A stretch of DNA of 64,000 bases, from the NCBI GenBank assembly GCA_034770075.1, contig JAVJAP010000202.1, forward strand, positions 186,001 to 250,000. The letters run 5' to 3'. A model generated the notes under the pieces. That model searched no databases and was not told the DNA's origin. It was given only the letters and a program-made list of their open reading frames with translations. Every line of letters begins with the position of its first letter. Position 1 is the first letter of the stretch. The position numbers and the translations under genes were made by a program. This document shows positions 10,679-21,584 of this stretch, in pieces. The DNA comes from Aralia elata. Lineage: Eukaryota > Streptophyta > Magnoliopsida > Apiales > Araliaceae.

Positions 10679-12787
10679 TGTCGACGCCGGGAGGAATCGC
10701 TTCTTTCGCGATTGTGGCCCTTTCCAATTTTAGCCTTTTTTGTTAGATGATTTTTGGAAAAGGTCGGCACTAATGTCGACGGGGTTTTGAAATATCGTTT
10801 TTTATGATGAGCCAATTAATCAGAGTCGCCAGTTGGTATATTTGAAATGGATGTACCAACTCATCCGAGTTTCGTTCTTTCGTAAATCGCTGGCTCATAT
10901 GTGACTCCGAATTATTTGGTCTGCGAACCGAGATTCATAGAGTTCGGGGGCTTGCTTAAGCGAGGGGAAGGTGTTAGGCACCCCCCGACTTCCGTGAAAC
11001 ACGGTTACCGCAATCTTGATGCTTTTCCTATCCTTTAAATCATAAAATGTGTATATGTGTGCGTGTGTGTGTGTGTGCCTATGTGAATATTGTGGTGAGT
11101 TTGTATGAAAGAATCATTTGGGTTTTTTTATGGAAAGTCGTGCTTTGGGAGTGCTTTAGAATGTCCTTCGGCTTCTACGAGAAAGCTTTATTTTTTATGA
11201 GAAAGGTTTGATTTTAATTGTCAAAACTGCAAGGTTTTCATTAGGTGTCGTTTTGGCGAAACAAGAGTTTTTTTAAACCTTCATCAAAATAGGAATCGAG
11301 ATCTATACGTTGCCTTGTGAATGCAATGACGGGCAATTTCTAGGATCTCTTTAACCTTATGCACAACGGTTTAATAAAACGTCATTTATTTATAAAATCA
11401 TTTTATGTGATGTTTTGAAAAACGATTTTTCCTTTGCCTTCTCGTTAAATAGGACCGACATTCATTAGCATCTTTTCATTTTTAAGCCTCGTGGTGCTAA
11501 CAACCTAATTTGATTGGTTTTATGAAAATCTCTTCGTTTTGCTTTGAAACCAATTTCGTGTCATAAATCAAATCAAGCATTAAAAATGCGTTGGGGCTAT
11601 TCATGGGCATGTAAGCCATCAAAATAAACCCGAACGCCCACAATCACATATTTTCACTATGACGGGGCCTTAAACACGATTCTCGCCTTGGCGTCGTTTT
11701 AAGGCCCGACGATTACATATTTACAATGAAAACTACATCGTTTCTACTACCCACATCAAAAAATGTCCATCATCGGATTTGGACCACGGGGTCGCGTTCC
11801 TAGGCTCACACCCGAAATTTCCACACAACCACAAAACGGGTATTACAAGAAATAACCAACACGGATAATCTAACAATGCTAAAACATCCTAAAATAGCGT
11901 CCTAAAGGAACCACGCCCAATATATCGCCTTAAAACAAAACAACTTCAATAAATGAATATCATCGGGTTATTAGGAAGAATTTTGTTCCGATGGAACCCT
12001 CACTAATAATCCCTAATTCATTGTTCCACCATAAATTACATGAAAACTACATTTAATTTAACCAAAAGATATGATAGAAATTGCTATAATAAGAAGATTT
12101 TCACATTGCAAATGATATCAAAGTGGATGTAAACTTGTGTATTGGGATAGAATGAGAAGTATATATGATACAATCAAATCAAAGAGTATAAATCCTCTCT
12201 TTTTTTCTTCCTTTCTCTCCTATTTTGTTGCAAAATTCTGCTATTTCTCTCTCTTTTTCCGAGCTGTTGCTGCCCTATTCTTTCTCTTCTCTCCGCCTGC
12301 TAACCTCCCTGGATGCTGAATGAAGGAATGAGTTGAAATAGGCTGGCCGCAGATTGATCTGCGGCTGGCTGGCCGCCCCCCATCCACTCAGTTGGTTTTC
12401 GGTTTCCGTGTTTCGATGGTTTTCGGTTTCCGTGTTTCGAGTTCCGTGTTTTCAAAAGGCGCACTCATTGGCCGCAGATCAATCCGCGGCTGGCTGGTTT
12501 GACTTTCTCGATTTTCATGCTACACCTCGATTCTCGTGTCGTGACGTCGGTTTTCGCCGACAGGCCTGTATTTTGCAGTACGGGAATTACTAGGAGACGT
12601 GCCACATCATTCGGGAATGCTCATTTCGGATGGCCTTGTTGTCATGTTGGTTTCGATTTGCAACTCGTCGCGGTGACGTCGAGTGTTTGTACTTGCGCCC
12701 ATCCTTCGCTCTCGTAGGCCGGCTCCATGAACGAATTTGCCCTCCTGTCACGGTTAGTATACGAAGTGCAAAATTTGGGTGTCTACA
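10679..12787 (+). mobile_element. Solo LTR, Tat/Ogre-like gypsy (TSD TACCA)
   Basis: It starts TGTCGACGCC and ends GGGTGTCTACA, flanked by TACCA at 10674-10678 and 12788-12792. No internal region is present, so it is a solo LTR left by recombination between two LTRs. Its last 190 bases match the fragment at 6100-6291. It contains GAAGGTGTTAGGCACCCC, a (TG)n tract near 11055, and paired palindromes at 12346-12490. Lineage is inferred from terminal sequence only. Confidence 0.88.
12346..12490 (+). repeat. Paired GCCGCAGAT palindromes flanking a short direct repeat
   Basis: GCCGCAGATTGATCTGCGGC (12346-12365) and GCCGCAGATCAATCCGCGGC (12471-12490) are near-perfect 20-base palindromes. Between them TTTTCGGTTTCCGTGTTTCGA is repeated with a 22-base period. 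They lie in the 3' quarter of the LTR. Confidence 0.8.
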
Positions 12788-13828
12788 TACCAATTGGATA
12801 TTAAAGCTAACATGGCATACTACTGATTCATGCTTTAGAACACATCAAACAAACATTTTAAGCCGATCAAAAGCTCTGACAAAAAGGCTTGTCAGACTGT
12901 TCTTGACTGCCAAGAACAGTTTGGGTTTTTGATCAAATTCGACCTTTTAAACGTTATGGATACATGATTAACCAACCCAGATCATCAAATAACATGTTTA
13001 TACATAATCCTAAACATCTAAAACATAAAATTCTTACAGGCTTAAAGATCTAGAAATAAATTAGGGTTTATGCACATTTTTCTTCAAATTTTGATTCTGG
13101 CTTTTGATTCTGAGCTTGTGATTGCAGAGGCTTGTTTAGGTATGATTGTAAGTGTATAAGCTTTGAAAATTTTGTAGGTTTAATGGCCAGCTTAATGTTC
13201 TATTTATAGCAACTTTGAAATTAGGGTTTCTAAGTCATTTTTACTAACTTGCCCCTATAAATATCATGACCACTTAACTTGTACTGCTTGCAATCTGATC
13301 TAAATAACATGCTTGTGCTGGAGTGTGTTGAGCACAAGCTTGCACACTCCTAGCTTCATTTTCATTGGTTTAGATTTTATTTTTGATTTATTTACTTACT
13401 AATTAAACTTAGATTTTTGCTAATCATGATTAGGGTGTTTAATTAGGTTTAGCAATACTTTAATTAAGTTAATATATCATAATTAAGGTTTATCATTTCA
13501 TAATTTAGTGTTATTGAATCAAATTAGGGTTTTAGGGTTTCAAATTAGGGTTTATGGTTTTCAATTCTATAATTAGGGTTTTAATCTTCAATTAGGGTTT
13601 TAATATAAGTTCAATGATTCATAATTAATATTATGATTCATTACTTAGATCCTAATTAGATCAATTAAGATTCTTGTACAGTAATTAGGGTTTTATTTGA
13701 CCAATTCGGACAACTTTTATCAATTAGGGTTTTCAAATTAGGGTTTCTATTTCAGTTTATTATTTTAAACCCTAATTAACTTATTTTAGAATTTTATCAG
13801 TTAATATAATATTATATTAACTCCAAAG

Positions 13829-13940
13829 TATGACAAATCACTTCGTCATTTCTAAGCACGACACAGCAGCTTACAAAAATAATTTGTCGAGACGCTTCTC
13901 GGTGAAATCGTCGGAAGCACGACACAGCTGCTTGTTTTTT
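13829..13940 (-). repeat. AAGCACGACACAG repeat module shared with the window end
   Basis: AAGCACGACACAGCAGCTT and AAGCACGACACAGCTGCTT flank an AATAATTTGTCGAGACGCTTCTC segment. The same order occurs at about 63855-63985 in another LTR. It lies upstream of the TATA box in both, so it may belong to the LTR enhancer region. Confidence 0.7.
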
Positions 13941-14061
13941 TTATTTGACCTAATTCTTAATTAGAATACACAATTACATAATACAAAGTTAGAACATGAA
14001 ATTTCATTTATTAAATACATAATTTACATATACAAATCTTATTAGGGTTCGGAATATTACA

Positions 14062-14748
14062 GCACAGCTTCCTTACGCTCTCGCTCCATGATACGAATCA
14101 TCGTCCTGCGATCCATCACATACCACGGAAAATCCTCAAACTGCACCAGATAACGAAAAACTCGATCTTGCGCCCTATCATTGCTGTGTGGAAAACATGC
14201 TCCATCTCATCCATCTTGGCTTTCTTTGACTACACCTCATCCTCAACACGGTCTGCATGATCAGCAACCTTCATCCATGCTTCCTCGGCTCTAGCACGTT
14301 TTGCGGACTCTTCCCACAGCTCACTCTTCAGTTTCTCCACCTCAGCCGATAACTCCTCCTTTTGGCTCTCAACCTAAACCAGCTTCCACTCCATGTCCCC
14401 AAGACGTATATCAAGCTCCTCAATCTCGCCATTCTTCTACTCTATGGTGGTCTGTCGTTCCTCAACCTGATCTTCGAACTCCTTAACTCTATCCTGTAGC
14501 TCTATGCTACGGTCATACAACTCATCGAACAACTCAGTGTCAGTAGTGATAGGAGAGAACTCTTGGGGATCCTCATCCTCCTCCTCAATCTCTTCGGGTT
14601 CCTCCTCCGGATCATACTCAGGCTCATACTCCGAACCCACAACAGTAATCAACGGAGATGGCTCCCTCTGCACTAACTGCTCTCGAACGATCTGAATATC
14701 TCGTGGCTCCTCCTCCCTAGCCTGGCTAGGTCCTCTTATATCAGTCAT
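14062..14748 (-). pseudogene. Acidic coiled-coil ORF preceding gag, Tekay-like element A (truncated)
   Basis: The frame starts ATG at 14748 (MTDIRGPSQAREEEPRD), about 220 bases after the primer site. It has an acidic segment (EPEYDPEEEPEEIEEEDED) followed by heptad-rich sequence (ELQDRVKEFEDQVEERQ). It is homologous to the ORF at 50280-51053 in element B. A Gln codon has become TAG at 14437-14439 and further stops follow, but the similarity continues to 14062, where LTR D interrupts it. Because two independent copies keep the same protein before gag, it seems a real part of this family. It has no motif of a known enzyme; gag, protease and pol of this copy are missing. Confidence 0.72.
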
Positions 14749-14986
14749 CCTGCCATTAAAATTTTAAGTTTAATTACTACTCGATACTACTTGATGGTAC
14801 TCGCAAGCACATAAGTTACAACACATAAGCACATAAAGTCTTTTATTATTATCTTCAATGAATTCCTTAATTCATTCCTTAGAACTCGATAAGAGTTTTA
14901 TCACCACTATGTTTTTGACCTCCTATAAGGTTATAACCTAAAGTTTCCCTACCTAAGGTTCATAACCTAAAGCTTTGATACCAACC
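14749..14986 (-). other. Leader of element A with primer binding site
   Basis: Between the LTR and the first ORF lies a leader with TGGTATCAAAGC (minus strand, 14983-14972), three bases from the LTR end. It differs by one base from the initiator-Met-tRNA site TGGTATCAGAGC seen in element B. Confidence 0.75.
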
Positions 14987-15244
14987 TGTGACACCCCCAA
15001 ATCCGGGTACTTCAATCCCACAGATTTGGTGTTCACTATACCATACATTCATGTCTAACTACCCATAGTAAAGGATAATAAAGTTAAACTGATTAAATCA
15101 TCTTCCCACAAAAAAGGTTACAACTTAAAACTCTTAAGTAAATAAATTCCAGGTCATCTAACCTTTATTACAACAATGGGGAAATAAAACATAACAATAA
15201 ATAAGTCTGATCATATAAATTTCATAACAATAATAGTTTGCGAG

Positions 15245-15333
15245 CTACTTCTGCATCTTGCCCTTGCCCTTACTAGTGGACGGCTCATCTGGATTCTCAG
15301 TCTTAGTTGTAATGTTTTATGCAAGAGTGAGCA
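15245..15333 (-). other. Conserved LTR short-ORF block in A
   Basis: Minus strand: TGCTCACTCTTGC, then CATTACA where other copies have CATTGCAG, then TTKTENPDEPSTSKGKGKMQ plus K and a stop at 15247-15245. The acceptor-like AG is lost here by one base while the frame remains open. Confidence 0.6.
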
Positions 15334-16470
15334 AACAATTACCCACAACTATAAAAAAAAATAATAATAAGAAAATCATAGAAGTAGATTTTAATTGAGG
15401 GGTAATAGTTTTTCCAAAATCAATCAATAATAATCAAAGGTCTGAAAGCTCAACAGATAGCTTGGCTCAAGAGTTAAATATAGATTTCAAAATTAAAAGT
15501 ATATGTGAGGGTCATAAGACCTCGAACTATGTCCTAGGTTAGCAAGTATCTCTACTGTAACTTTTAACAGTCTTATAGACTATGGACCATCCGTCTCGTA
15601 CTTCGGGGGATCAGCCCTTTGTACAATGTATTGTGCATAAACATTTTAACGCTATTGCGTAGTATAATCCCCTATATTAGGGTTGTTCATCTCAGTTTTA
15701 CCATTAGAGTCCGTACCAAATGAAGTTTGGTTTGGAATAGCTTCAACAGAAATTCTAGATTTTAGAACGATCATCAACTATGGACTAGTTGAATCAAAAG
15801 GGTTCACTAGCCATATAACAGTCTGGTTATAATAACAATACAATCTTTATAAAATGGGACTACAATAGCGGTAGAATTCAAGGATTACAAACAAATATAT
15901 TGGAGTAACGCTTTTGAAAGTCTAGAAAACTCAATCAACATATAATCATTGAGTAATACGAAAAACCTTGCTTGAATAATAATAATAGCCAAGGTTAGAG
16001 AACTTGCTCAATGAAAAGTAGGATTTAGAAACTTGCTTAATGAAAAGTAAAGTTTTAGGGAACTTGCCTCGTGCGTAATCTACACAGTCATAACTTACGG
16101 TCACCAAACGTCCTACATTCCATTAGGATCACAATGTAAATTAGTTCATTACAACTATGACTAACAATTTCACTTTCAACTTTAGTACAAGATACCAACT
16201 TAATTCTCTAACTAACCACATAGCATAAATCAAAAATCTATACCATCACATAACATAACACATAACATATAATTAACATCTCCAATCCTTTCGGATATCG
16301 AGTTACAAATCTTTATAACTTATTGATTCATAACTTATAATCATCATATGAGTAACTACATTACGTTATTAAGTCATATAATATGTTTTACGATTCTCCA
16401 CATACTTTAGAATAGGCTAACTTATCATCACCCAAGCTATGCATGTAAAAACTCATCACTGGGTCTGCTC

Positions 16471-16630
16471 TGGTACCGGCGCGGCCGCGCCACTTTTACT
16501 CTAGGAACCAGTGCGGCCGCGCTGCACACATACAGGGACTGATCTGTTGCCGGCGCGACCACACTATTTATGCTCTGGAAACCAGCGCGGTCGCGCTGCG
16601 ACGCAGACTCAGTTGCTGCAGCGCGAACAG
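16471..16630 (-). repeat. GCGCGGCCGCGC palindrome cluster in LTR A
   Basis: At least four copies of GCGCGGCCGCGC or one-base variants are spaced by 25-35 bases, with CTGGTTCC-like spacers. It corresponds in position to the clusters at 48471-48630 and 57231-57421. Confidence 0.85.
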
Positions 16631-17882
16631 ACTCTGTTTCCAACTAATTTCACATCTTACACTTTTAAACACCAAAATAGTTATTTACTGATGTTATAAA
16701 CTTAAAAGACTCAGTATTAAACAACTACAAAACCATTCCAACATCTCAGAATCATCAAATAACCAAATTAATAGATTAAATTCCATTGTTCTTACGTTTT
16801 CCCAAACTTTTGACATATTAACAAAATTAATCACCATGAATTCATTTGTTAACCAATTTAATCCATTCCACTTGCATTCCTTTCGTTTCTTAACTAATTA
16901 ACATAATCCACAATCAATTTACAGTTTAATATCTGAATTGCACATCAAATTTTATACATACAAAGCATACTTGTATTATATTTTTTTTACTGTAAGAACA
17001 AAGCTCCATATAGAAACATGATTTCATGGATTAACTTAATTAAAACTATTTATAGGCATCATGTAATGATTAATACATATTAGCCAGCATATTTAAACAA
17101 TCAATTTAACAATTTTAGTTCATCTAAATCATTTACAGAGGATAAAAATTTGTTTTTCAATAAAAACAATGAATAATAATACTAACAACTTAAAAGTTGA
17201 ATTACTACCTTCAATCTCTTGTTTTAGCCAACAAAGATGACAGAACCTCTATGATTTTCAATTCACAACAAGCTTCCTCTTTTCTCTTTTCTCTCTCTTT
17301 TTCTCTCTTCTCAGCTCTTAGATTCTGTAACACTCTTTCTCAAATAAACTGACCAAGGCTTTTTAATAAAATAAAAACTGACAACTTAATGTATTTTGTT
17401 TTCAATTGACAGTTACAATAATTCAAAAGCCTTAGGGCTATGTTTGACAAAACACTAATAAACAAACTCTTTTTACTAACCAAGGGTCACAAGACCTTGG
17501 TTGGTTAACTAACATAAAACTCAGTTTCCATTATTCTAATAATCCTTTTATAATAAGGTTCAATTGTCACACATTTTTTTTAAACTTACTAATAAATAAA
17601 TTCAATTAAACCTTACTAATTAAATTTATAATTTCTATGTGGCCATTTATAAATTAGTTCAAATAAATCATTTTATTCGAATAAATCATCTAATTTAATT
17701 ATTAAATTAAATTAGAACAATCGTTAAATAATCACTCAAATAACAATTATCATAATTGCACTTAATAAATTATTCCACAATAAATCCATCAATTATTTAT
17801 TTTACTCAATAAATAAATTAACAAAAATATTTATTTAACTAAATAAATATTTTATTTATTCACAAAAATCACATTCTTTACA

Positions 17883-18117
17883 TAAACTCTTTTATTTTAA
17901 TCAAAAAACCAAATCCAAATTAAACTCCTTTAATTTTAGCAATCTAAAATCATCATATTTCAGATAAAATAATTATCTTTATTTTAAACTTTTATCAATT
18001 AAATAAACCATTTATGTTAATTGAGAAAAACAAAAATATTTTAAACTTTGCATACCGGCGCGACCGCGCTCCAAATTGAACTAGGAGCGGCGCGGCCGCG
18101 CTGCACCCCCAGAAACG
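17883..18117 (-). repeat. Inverted fragment of the copia leader
   Basis: This is the reverse complement of 20125-20357 in the copia element, including its GCGCGGCCGCGCC blocks. It is what remains of an older copia copy in minus orientation. The junction to the plus-strand copia LTR at 18117/18118 is abrupt. Confidence 0.85.
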
Positions 18118-19226
18118 TTAGTACATACATTGCTTGCTCTTAGGAAGAGGATGATTGATCTCATAATCATTTGTGTGGAGACACTAAAGCAAGTATGTAG
18201 GTGCTTATTGGAGAATAAGTTCACTGAACGTGACTCGCTAAGGAATACCTAATGGAGTTTTACTCACTTGTCAATAAGAATTCCTCTAGTGATAGTAGTA
18301 CAAGTGATCCTTGGACTTGAGATCATCATAGTATCTTGTGTATGATGAGTTATACTTTGACATGTCCCTTAAGACCTTTAGGGTATATCAAAGGGTATGA
18401 TTGGGTATAATAAGTTGTACATAGAGATAGGTGAATGATCAACAAAGAATCTACCACGTCTAGTAAAAGATGTGAATGTCCTATGTGATTCGATAAATGA
18501 CAACTTGGTAGTCCTTGGCCAAGGTAGAATGAAATTAGAAAGGAGTTTCTAATTTGCATTATTTAGAGTTGTGCATTTGGAAATCGAAATACATATAATT
18601 AAATAAAATAAGACTTGACACTAAATCCATGTCTTATATTTAATTGGGACATTGTATGGTAGAAGGATTGAATTGTACGGTAACTATTCACTGAAAGATT
18701 ATTTTGTGATTAATGTTGAAATCTATATTATCTGGAAAGTCGTTGATCGCTAAGGGGGCTTACCCTTATTGTAGAATAAATATTATTTATTTAAATGAAT
18801 TAAATAGTTTAATTTATTTATTTAAATAAGATTAGAATTGTTCTAATTGATTTATTCACAACCGGTTTAATATGGAGAACCTAAAGGGTCACACCGCAAA
18901 AGAAAAATATTTATTTAAGAAGTAAATGACATAATTGTAATAATAAGTTAAGTGTATTTAATTTAGTCTATGGAGATCGAATAAATTAAATAGCTTAATA
19001 TTTATTATTTAATATTTTGGAAATCGTAAATATAAATTAATAAGAGGAATCTTATTATTATTATTATTATTACTATTATTTAATTCCTAATTGGGATTGG
19101 GAGTTAATTAATAGAAGTACTCTCACATGAATTCCTAATTGGATTATGAGCATAATTAATTAAAGGAGTTTAATTATAATAGAAACCATAATCCTAAATA
19201 GTTTAGAGAAGGGTTATTCCTACATT

Positions 19227-19234
19227 TATAAATA
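19227..19234 (+). promoter_or_regulatory. TATA box of copia LTR
   Basis: TATAAATA is conserved at the corresponding place in the 3' LTR (36794-36801), followed by AAGAGGAGTCTTATCATAG in both. Confidence 0.7.
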
Positions 19235-19594
19235 AGAGGAGTCTTATCATAGATTAAGGTTACACACTCTTGCATTAGATTATGGAGAATACTTGCAATT
19301 TCTATAGAGATAGAAACTAGGGTTTTGCCAACACCCATCTTCTTGAATAACTATTCTTCCTTGGTGGATCACCTCTAGAGGCCAAACACTTGGGTGGCTA
19401 ACGTTGATCAAAGGAAGGAATCTCATCGGTGGAATTCAAGGAGAACGCGAAGTAATTGGAGGTGAACTTGTACCCGAGGAAGCACGGTTCTACGAGGGTA
19501 TAATTTCTTAATCTCTATCTTTTTCGTTAATTGATAATTGAACACAAGGAAAGATCATGGTGATGGTTTGTATGAAAAATTTTAAAATCCGATT

Positions 19595-19671
19595 GAGTGG
19601 GTAAAACATTACTCATTATGGAATTGATTAACAATATTGCCAAAGCTCATGGGGGTGTATCCGTATTTGGC
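19595..19671 (+). pseudogene. atpB: Plastid atpB fragment (ATP synthase beta P-loop region)
   Basis: The translation includes GKTLLIMELINNIAKAHGG followed by VSVFG, which is the Walker A end and following helix of the plastid F1 ATP synthase beta subunit. Only about 25 codons are present, with no start, no end and no plastid flank. It is nuclear plastid DNA fused directly to a psaA fragment, inside a copia LTR. It cannot be expressed as ATP synthase. Confidence 0.9.
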
Positions 19672-19850
19672 GTGGCAAAGTAGCTTTGTTACCTATTCCA
19701 TTAGGAACTGCAGATTTTTTAGTACATCATATTCATGCATTTACGATTCATGTGACGGTATTGATACTTCTGAAGGGTGTTCTATTTGCTCGTAGCTCCC
19801 GTTTGATACCGGATAAAGCAAATCTTGGTTTTCGTTTTCCTTGTGATGGA
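19672..19850 (+). pseudogene. psaA: Plastid psaA fragment (photosystem I P700 apoprotein A1)
   Basis: The frame reads LLPIPLGTADFLVHHIHAF, then TIHVTVLILLKGVLFARSS and RLIPDKANLGFRFPCDG, a highly conserved part of PsaA. The upstream bases GTGGCAAAGTAGC fit the preceding Gly-Lys-Val-Ala codons. The fragment stops at GATGGA and resumes LTR sequence CGCTTCCGCT. About 60 codons remain of a protein of about 750. The neighbour atpB is not adjacent to psaA in the usual plastid map, so the two pieces were joined during or before insertion. Confidence 0.93.
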
Positions 19851-19909
19851 CGCTTCCGCTCTATTTATGTAATTTGATTGCATGCTTGCGTTATATACAA
19901 ACCTAACAG

Positions 19910-19921
19910 TGGTATCAGAGT
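19910..19921 (+). other. Primer binding site of copia element
   Basis: TGGTATCAGAGT begins two bases after the LTR end and matches the initiator-Met-tRNA 3' end except at the last base. Confidence 0.85.
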
Positions 19922-20023
19922 CTAATCCTTGTGTTAATTATTGATTTTGATGATTCCATGTATGAATTGATATGCGATACGATCGGATTTTTGGGCTGGA
20001 AAAATTTTTCTGAATCTGCATCG

Positions 20024-20192
20024 TGGCGCGGCCGCGCCGCTTCCAGTTCATTCTGGAGCGCGACCGCGCCCTATCCCAGAAAACGTTTCTGGGGGTGTAG
20101 CGCGGTCGCGCCCTAACCTAGAAAACGTTTCTGGGGGTGTAGCGCGGCCGCGCCACTCCTAGTTCAATTTGGAGCGCGGTCGCGCCGGTGTG
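20024..20192 (+). repeat. GCGCGGCCGCGC palindrome cluster in copia leader
   Basis: Five blocks, GCGCGGCCGCGC or the variants GCGCGACCGCGC and GCGCGGTCGCGC, alternate with spacers. Two spacers are CCCAGAAAACGTTTCTGGG or its one-base variant, itself nearly palindromic; that section is a tandem duplication of about 44 bases. The core 12-mer is the same as in LTRs A and B, which belong to a different superfamily. Confidence 0.88.
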
Positions 20193-20824
20193 CAGATTTT
20201 AAAAAAAAAATTATTTTTCTCAATTAACATAAATGGTTTATTTAATTGATAAAAGTTTAAAATAAAGATATTTATTTTATCAGGAATAGGATTTCAGATT
20301 GCTAAAATTAAAGGAGTTTAATTTGGATTTAGTTTTTGATTAAAATAAAAGAGTTTATTTTGTTTCAAAACTAAATATTAGCAAAACTTTTTCCCATTAA
20401 TTGATATCAATGCATATATGGAATGGTTTTATTTTTCATGGGATGAATGTTATTTATTGATACATATAGAGATATGTATGATAATAAATAGGGATTGATT
20501 ATGGACTATTGACCAATGTGTGATTGGATTTATTTTAGTGGATGCTTGAATGTATGAGTTTTTATAAATGGGGTCTGCGTAACTCGTCTTCTCTAATTTT
20601 TTTCTTAATGTAAATTCTATCTCCCTCCTATGTACTTCCCCTTGACTGCTGATCAAGGTTTCTATTTATTATAAATAGTTTTTGTAATAGGACTAGTTAG
20701 AAATTAATTATGAAAAATTGGAGACAAAGGAGCAAGGAGCGCATGAAGACCCGTTTGTAATGGAGCCCGGGTTTAAATGTAATAGTTATATTTAAATTTA
20801 ATTCTTGCACCATAGGTTTGACCT

Positions 20825-20856
20825 TTTGGTTCACTTGGTGGCTCTAGTGAACCAAA
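20825..20856 (+). other. Perfect 11-bp hairpin in copia leader
   Basis: TTTGGTTCACT and AGTGAACCAAA form an 11-base-pair stem around a ten-base loop, TGGTGGCTCT. Confidence 0.75.
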
Positions 20857-21100
20857 CTAGAATAAAAGTCCATAATCAATCCGGGTAGAATATAGTATTC
20901 TATATATGCATGCTTACTATATATATTATAAATTATCCAACATGTTTCACATGTAAAATAATATGACGCGTATTTTATATATATATGTGCATGCGCGCTA
21001 AACAAGATGAGACTAATAATAATAAACCCCTCAAAGAAATCATATTAAGTCCTAAGCGTTCAAAGATATTTGGAATATCGAACGTCGCCTTCTAGCATGG

Positions 21101-21445
21101 TAAAGCAATAGAGTATTAAATGTTTAATATGAGTTTGTTGTGTCACCACAAGGCAAGTATTAAATATTTAAGATGTTGCTTTATCACATTTGATGCTTAT
21201 AAATAGACTGAACGATGCTGTTTTGTTGTGTCACCACAAGGACAGTGTTTTTCTTTCGAATATATGGAAGTGCTAGGTTGGATTTAACTTGGATAATTTT
21301 GATTCAGATGTGTCACCACTTGATCAAAATAATCTAAGAGGCAAAATGCAAGGAGTTACATAGTGATGTAATTGACAATATTTGTCTACCTATTTATTTA
21401 TATATTGTTTGTTGTGTCACCACAAGGCTATATACATTTGAAATG
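21101..21445 (+). other. Four stem-loops sharing the apical sequence TGTGTCACCAC
   Basis: Centres lie near 21143, 21229, 21311 and 21422. Each has TGTG-TCAC-CAC at the tip (in three cases TTGTGTCACCACAAGG). Below the tip the arms are complementary but differ between the four, for example AATTTTGAT with ATCAAAAT in the third and TAAAGCAA with TTGCTTTA in the first. Conserved loops on varied stems suggest selected RNA structure. Confidence 0.7.
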
Positions 21446-21584
21446 GGATCCTTAGTCTCACTAGCAAATCTTTAATTAGAATTGCCGAACTATATAATGA
21501 GGGTAATATAGTTTGATGAAAAAGTGAGAGATACCAATTTAAAATAAAGACCTAATTTATTTTGGTAATTAATTAAATGAATGT

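Larger units (their letters stand above)
8130..14061 (-). mobile_element. Long Tekay-like LTR 'D', interrupted by a solo LTR
   Basis: On the minus strand it starts TGTAATATTCCG at 14061, exactly where the ORF of element A stops matching its homologue in element B, so 14062-14066 (GCACA) is the likely target duplication. It has a TATA box (TATTTATA at 13201-13208 on the plus strand), palindromes near 10365-10602, an AT-rich stretch and the conserved short-ORF block (8606-8694). Removing the solo LTR leaves about 3.8 kb. Its own 3' end was lost where N2 joins at 8129/8130. The upstream part (13829-13940) resembles the end of the window, which supports reading both as LTRs of one type. The internal region of this element is not seen. 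Confidence 0.68.
14987..17882 (-). mobile_element. 5' LTR of Tekay-like element A
   Basis: On the minus strand it starts TGTAAAGAATGTG at 17882 and ends GGGGGTGTCACA at 14987, about 2.9 kb, next to the primer site. Large parts parallel the LTRs of element B (GC cluster, ACGAGATGGA/GGCTGATCCCC section, short-ORF block), so A and B are related families. It sits in an inverted copia leader (17883-18117); TAAAC at 17883-17887 would be its target duplication but the partner is not in view. CTTGAAGGTAGTAA-like sequence near 17205 could be a splice donor. Confidence 0.85.
18118..19908 (+). mobile_element. 5' LTR of the copia element, truncated, with plastid insert
   Basis: It aligns with 35689-37224 of the 3' LTR and ends identically in ACAAACCTAACA before the primer site. 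The first ~284 bases (matching 35405-35688) are missing. TATAAATA is at 19227-19234. It contains a ~256-base insert of plastid sequence (19595-19850) that the 3' LTR lacks. Confidence 0.9.
19922..21584 (+). other. Copia 5' leader (about 1.7 kb, non-coding)
   Basis: No reading frame of note is found. It carries a GC palindrome cluster (20024-20192), an 11-base-pair hairpin (20825-20856) and four stem-loops with a common apical TGTGTCACCAC (21101-21445). The length and structure suggest packaging, dimerisation or translational control signals, but this is inference. Confidence 0.7.

Noticed and set aside
13500..13760. Many TTAGGGTTT-like words resembling plant telomere repeats (TTTAGGG)
   Set aside because: They are scattered in AT-rich LTR sequence with irregular spacing and no head-to-tail run; not an interstitial telomere array.
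19686..19877. 63-codon frame over the psaA fragment as a functional small gene
   Set aside because: It is a truncated piece of a plastid gene with LTR sequence on both sides and no promoter of its own.
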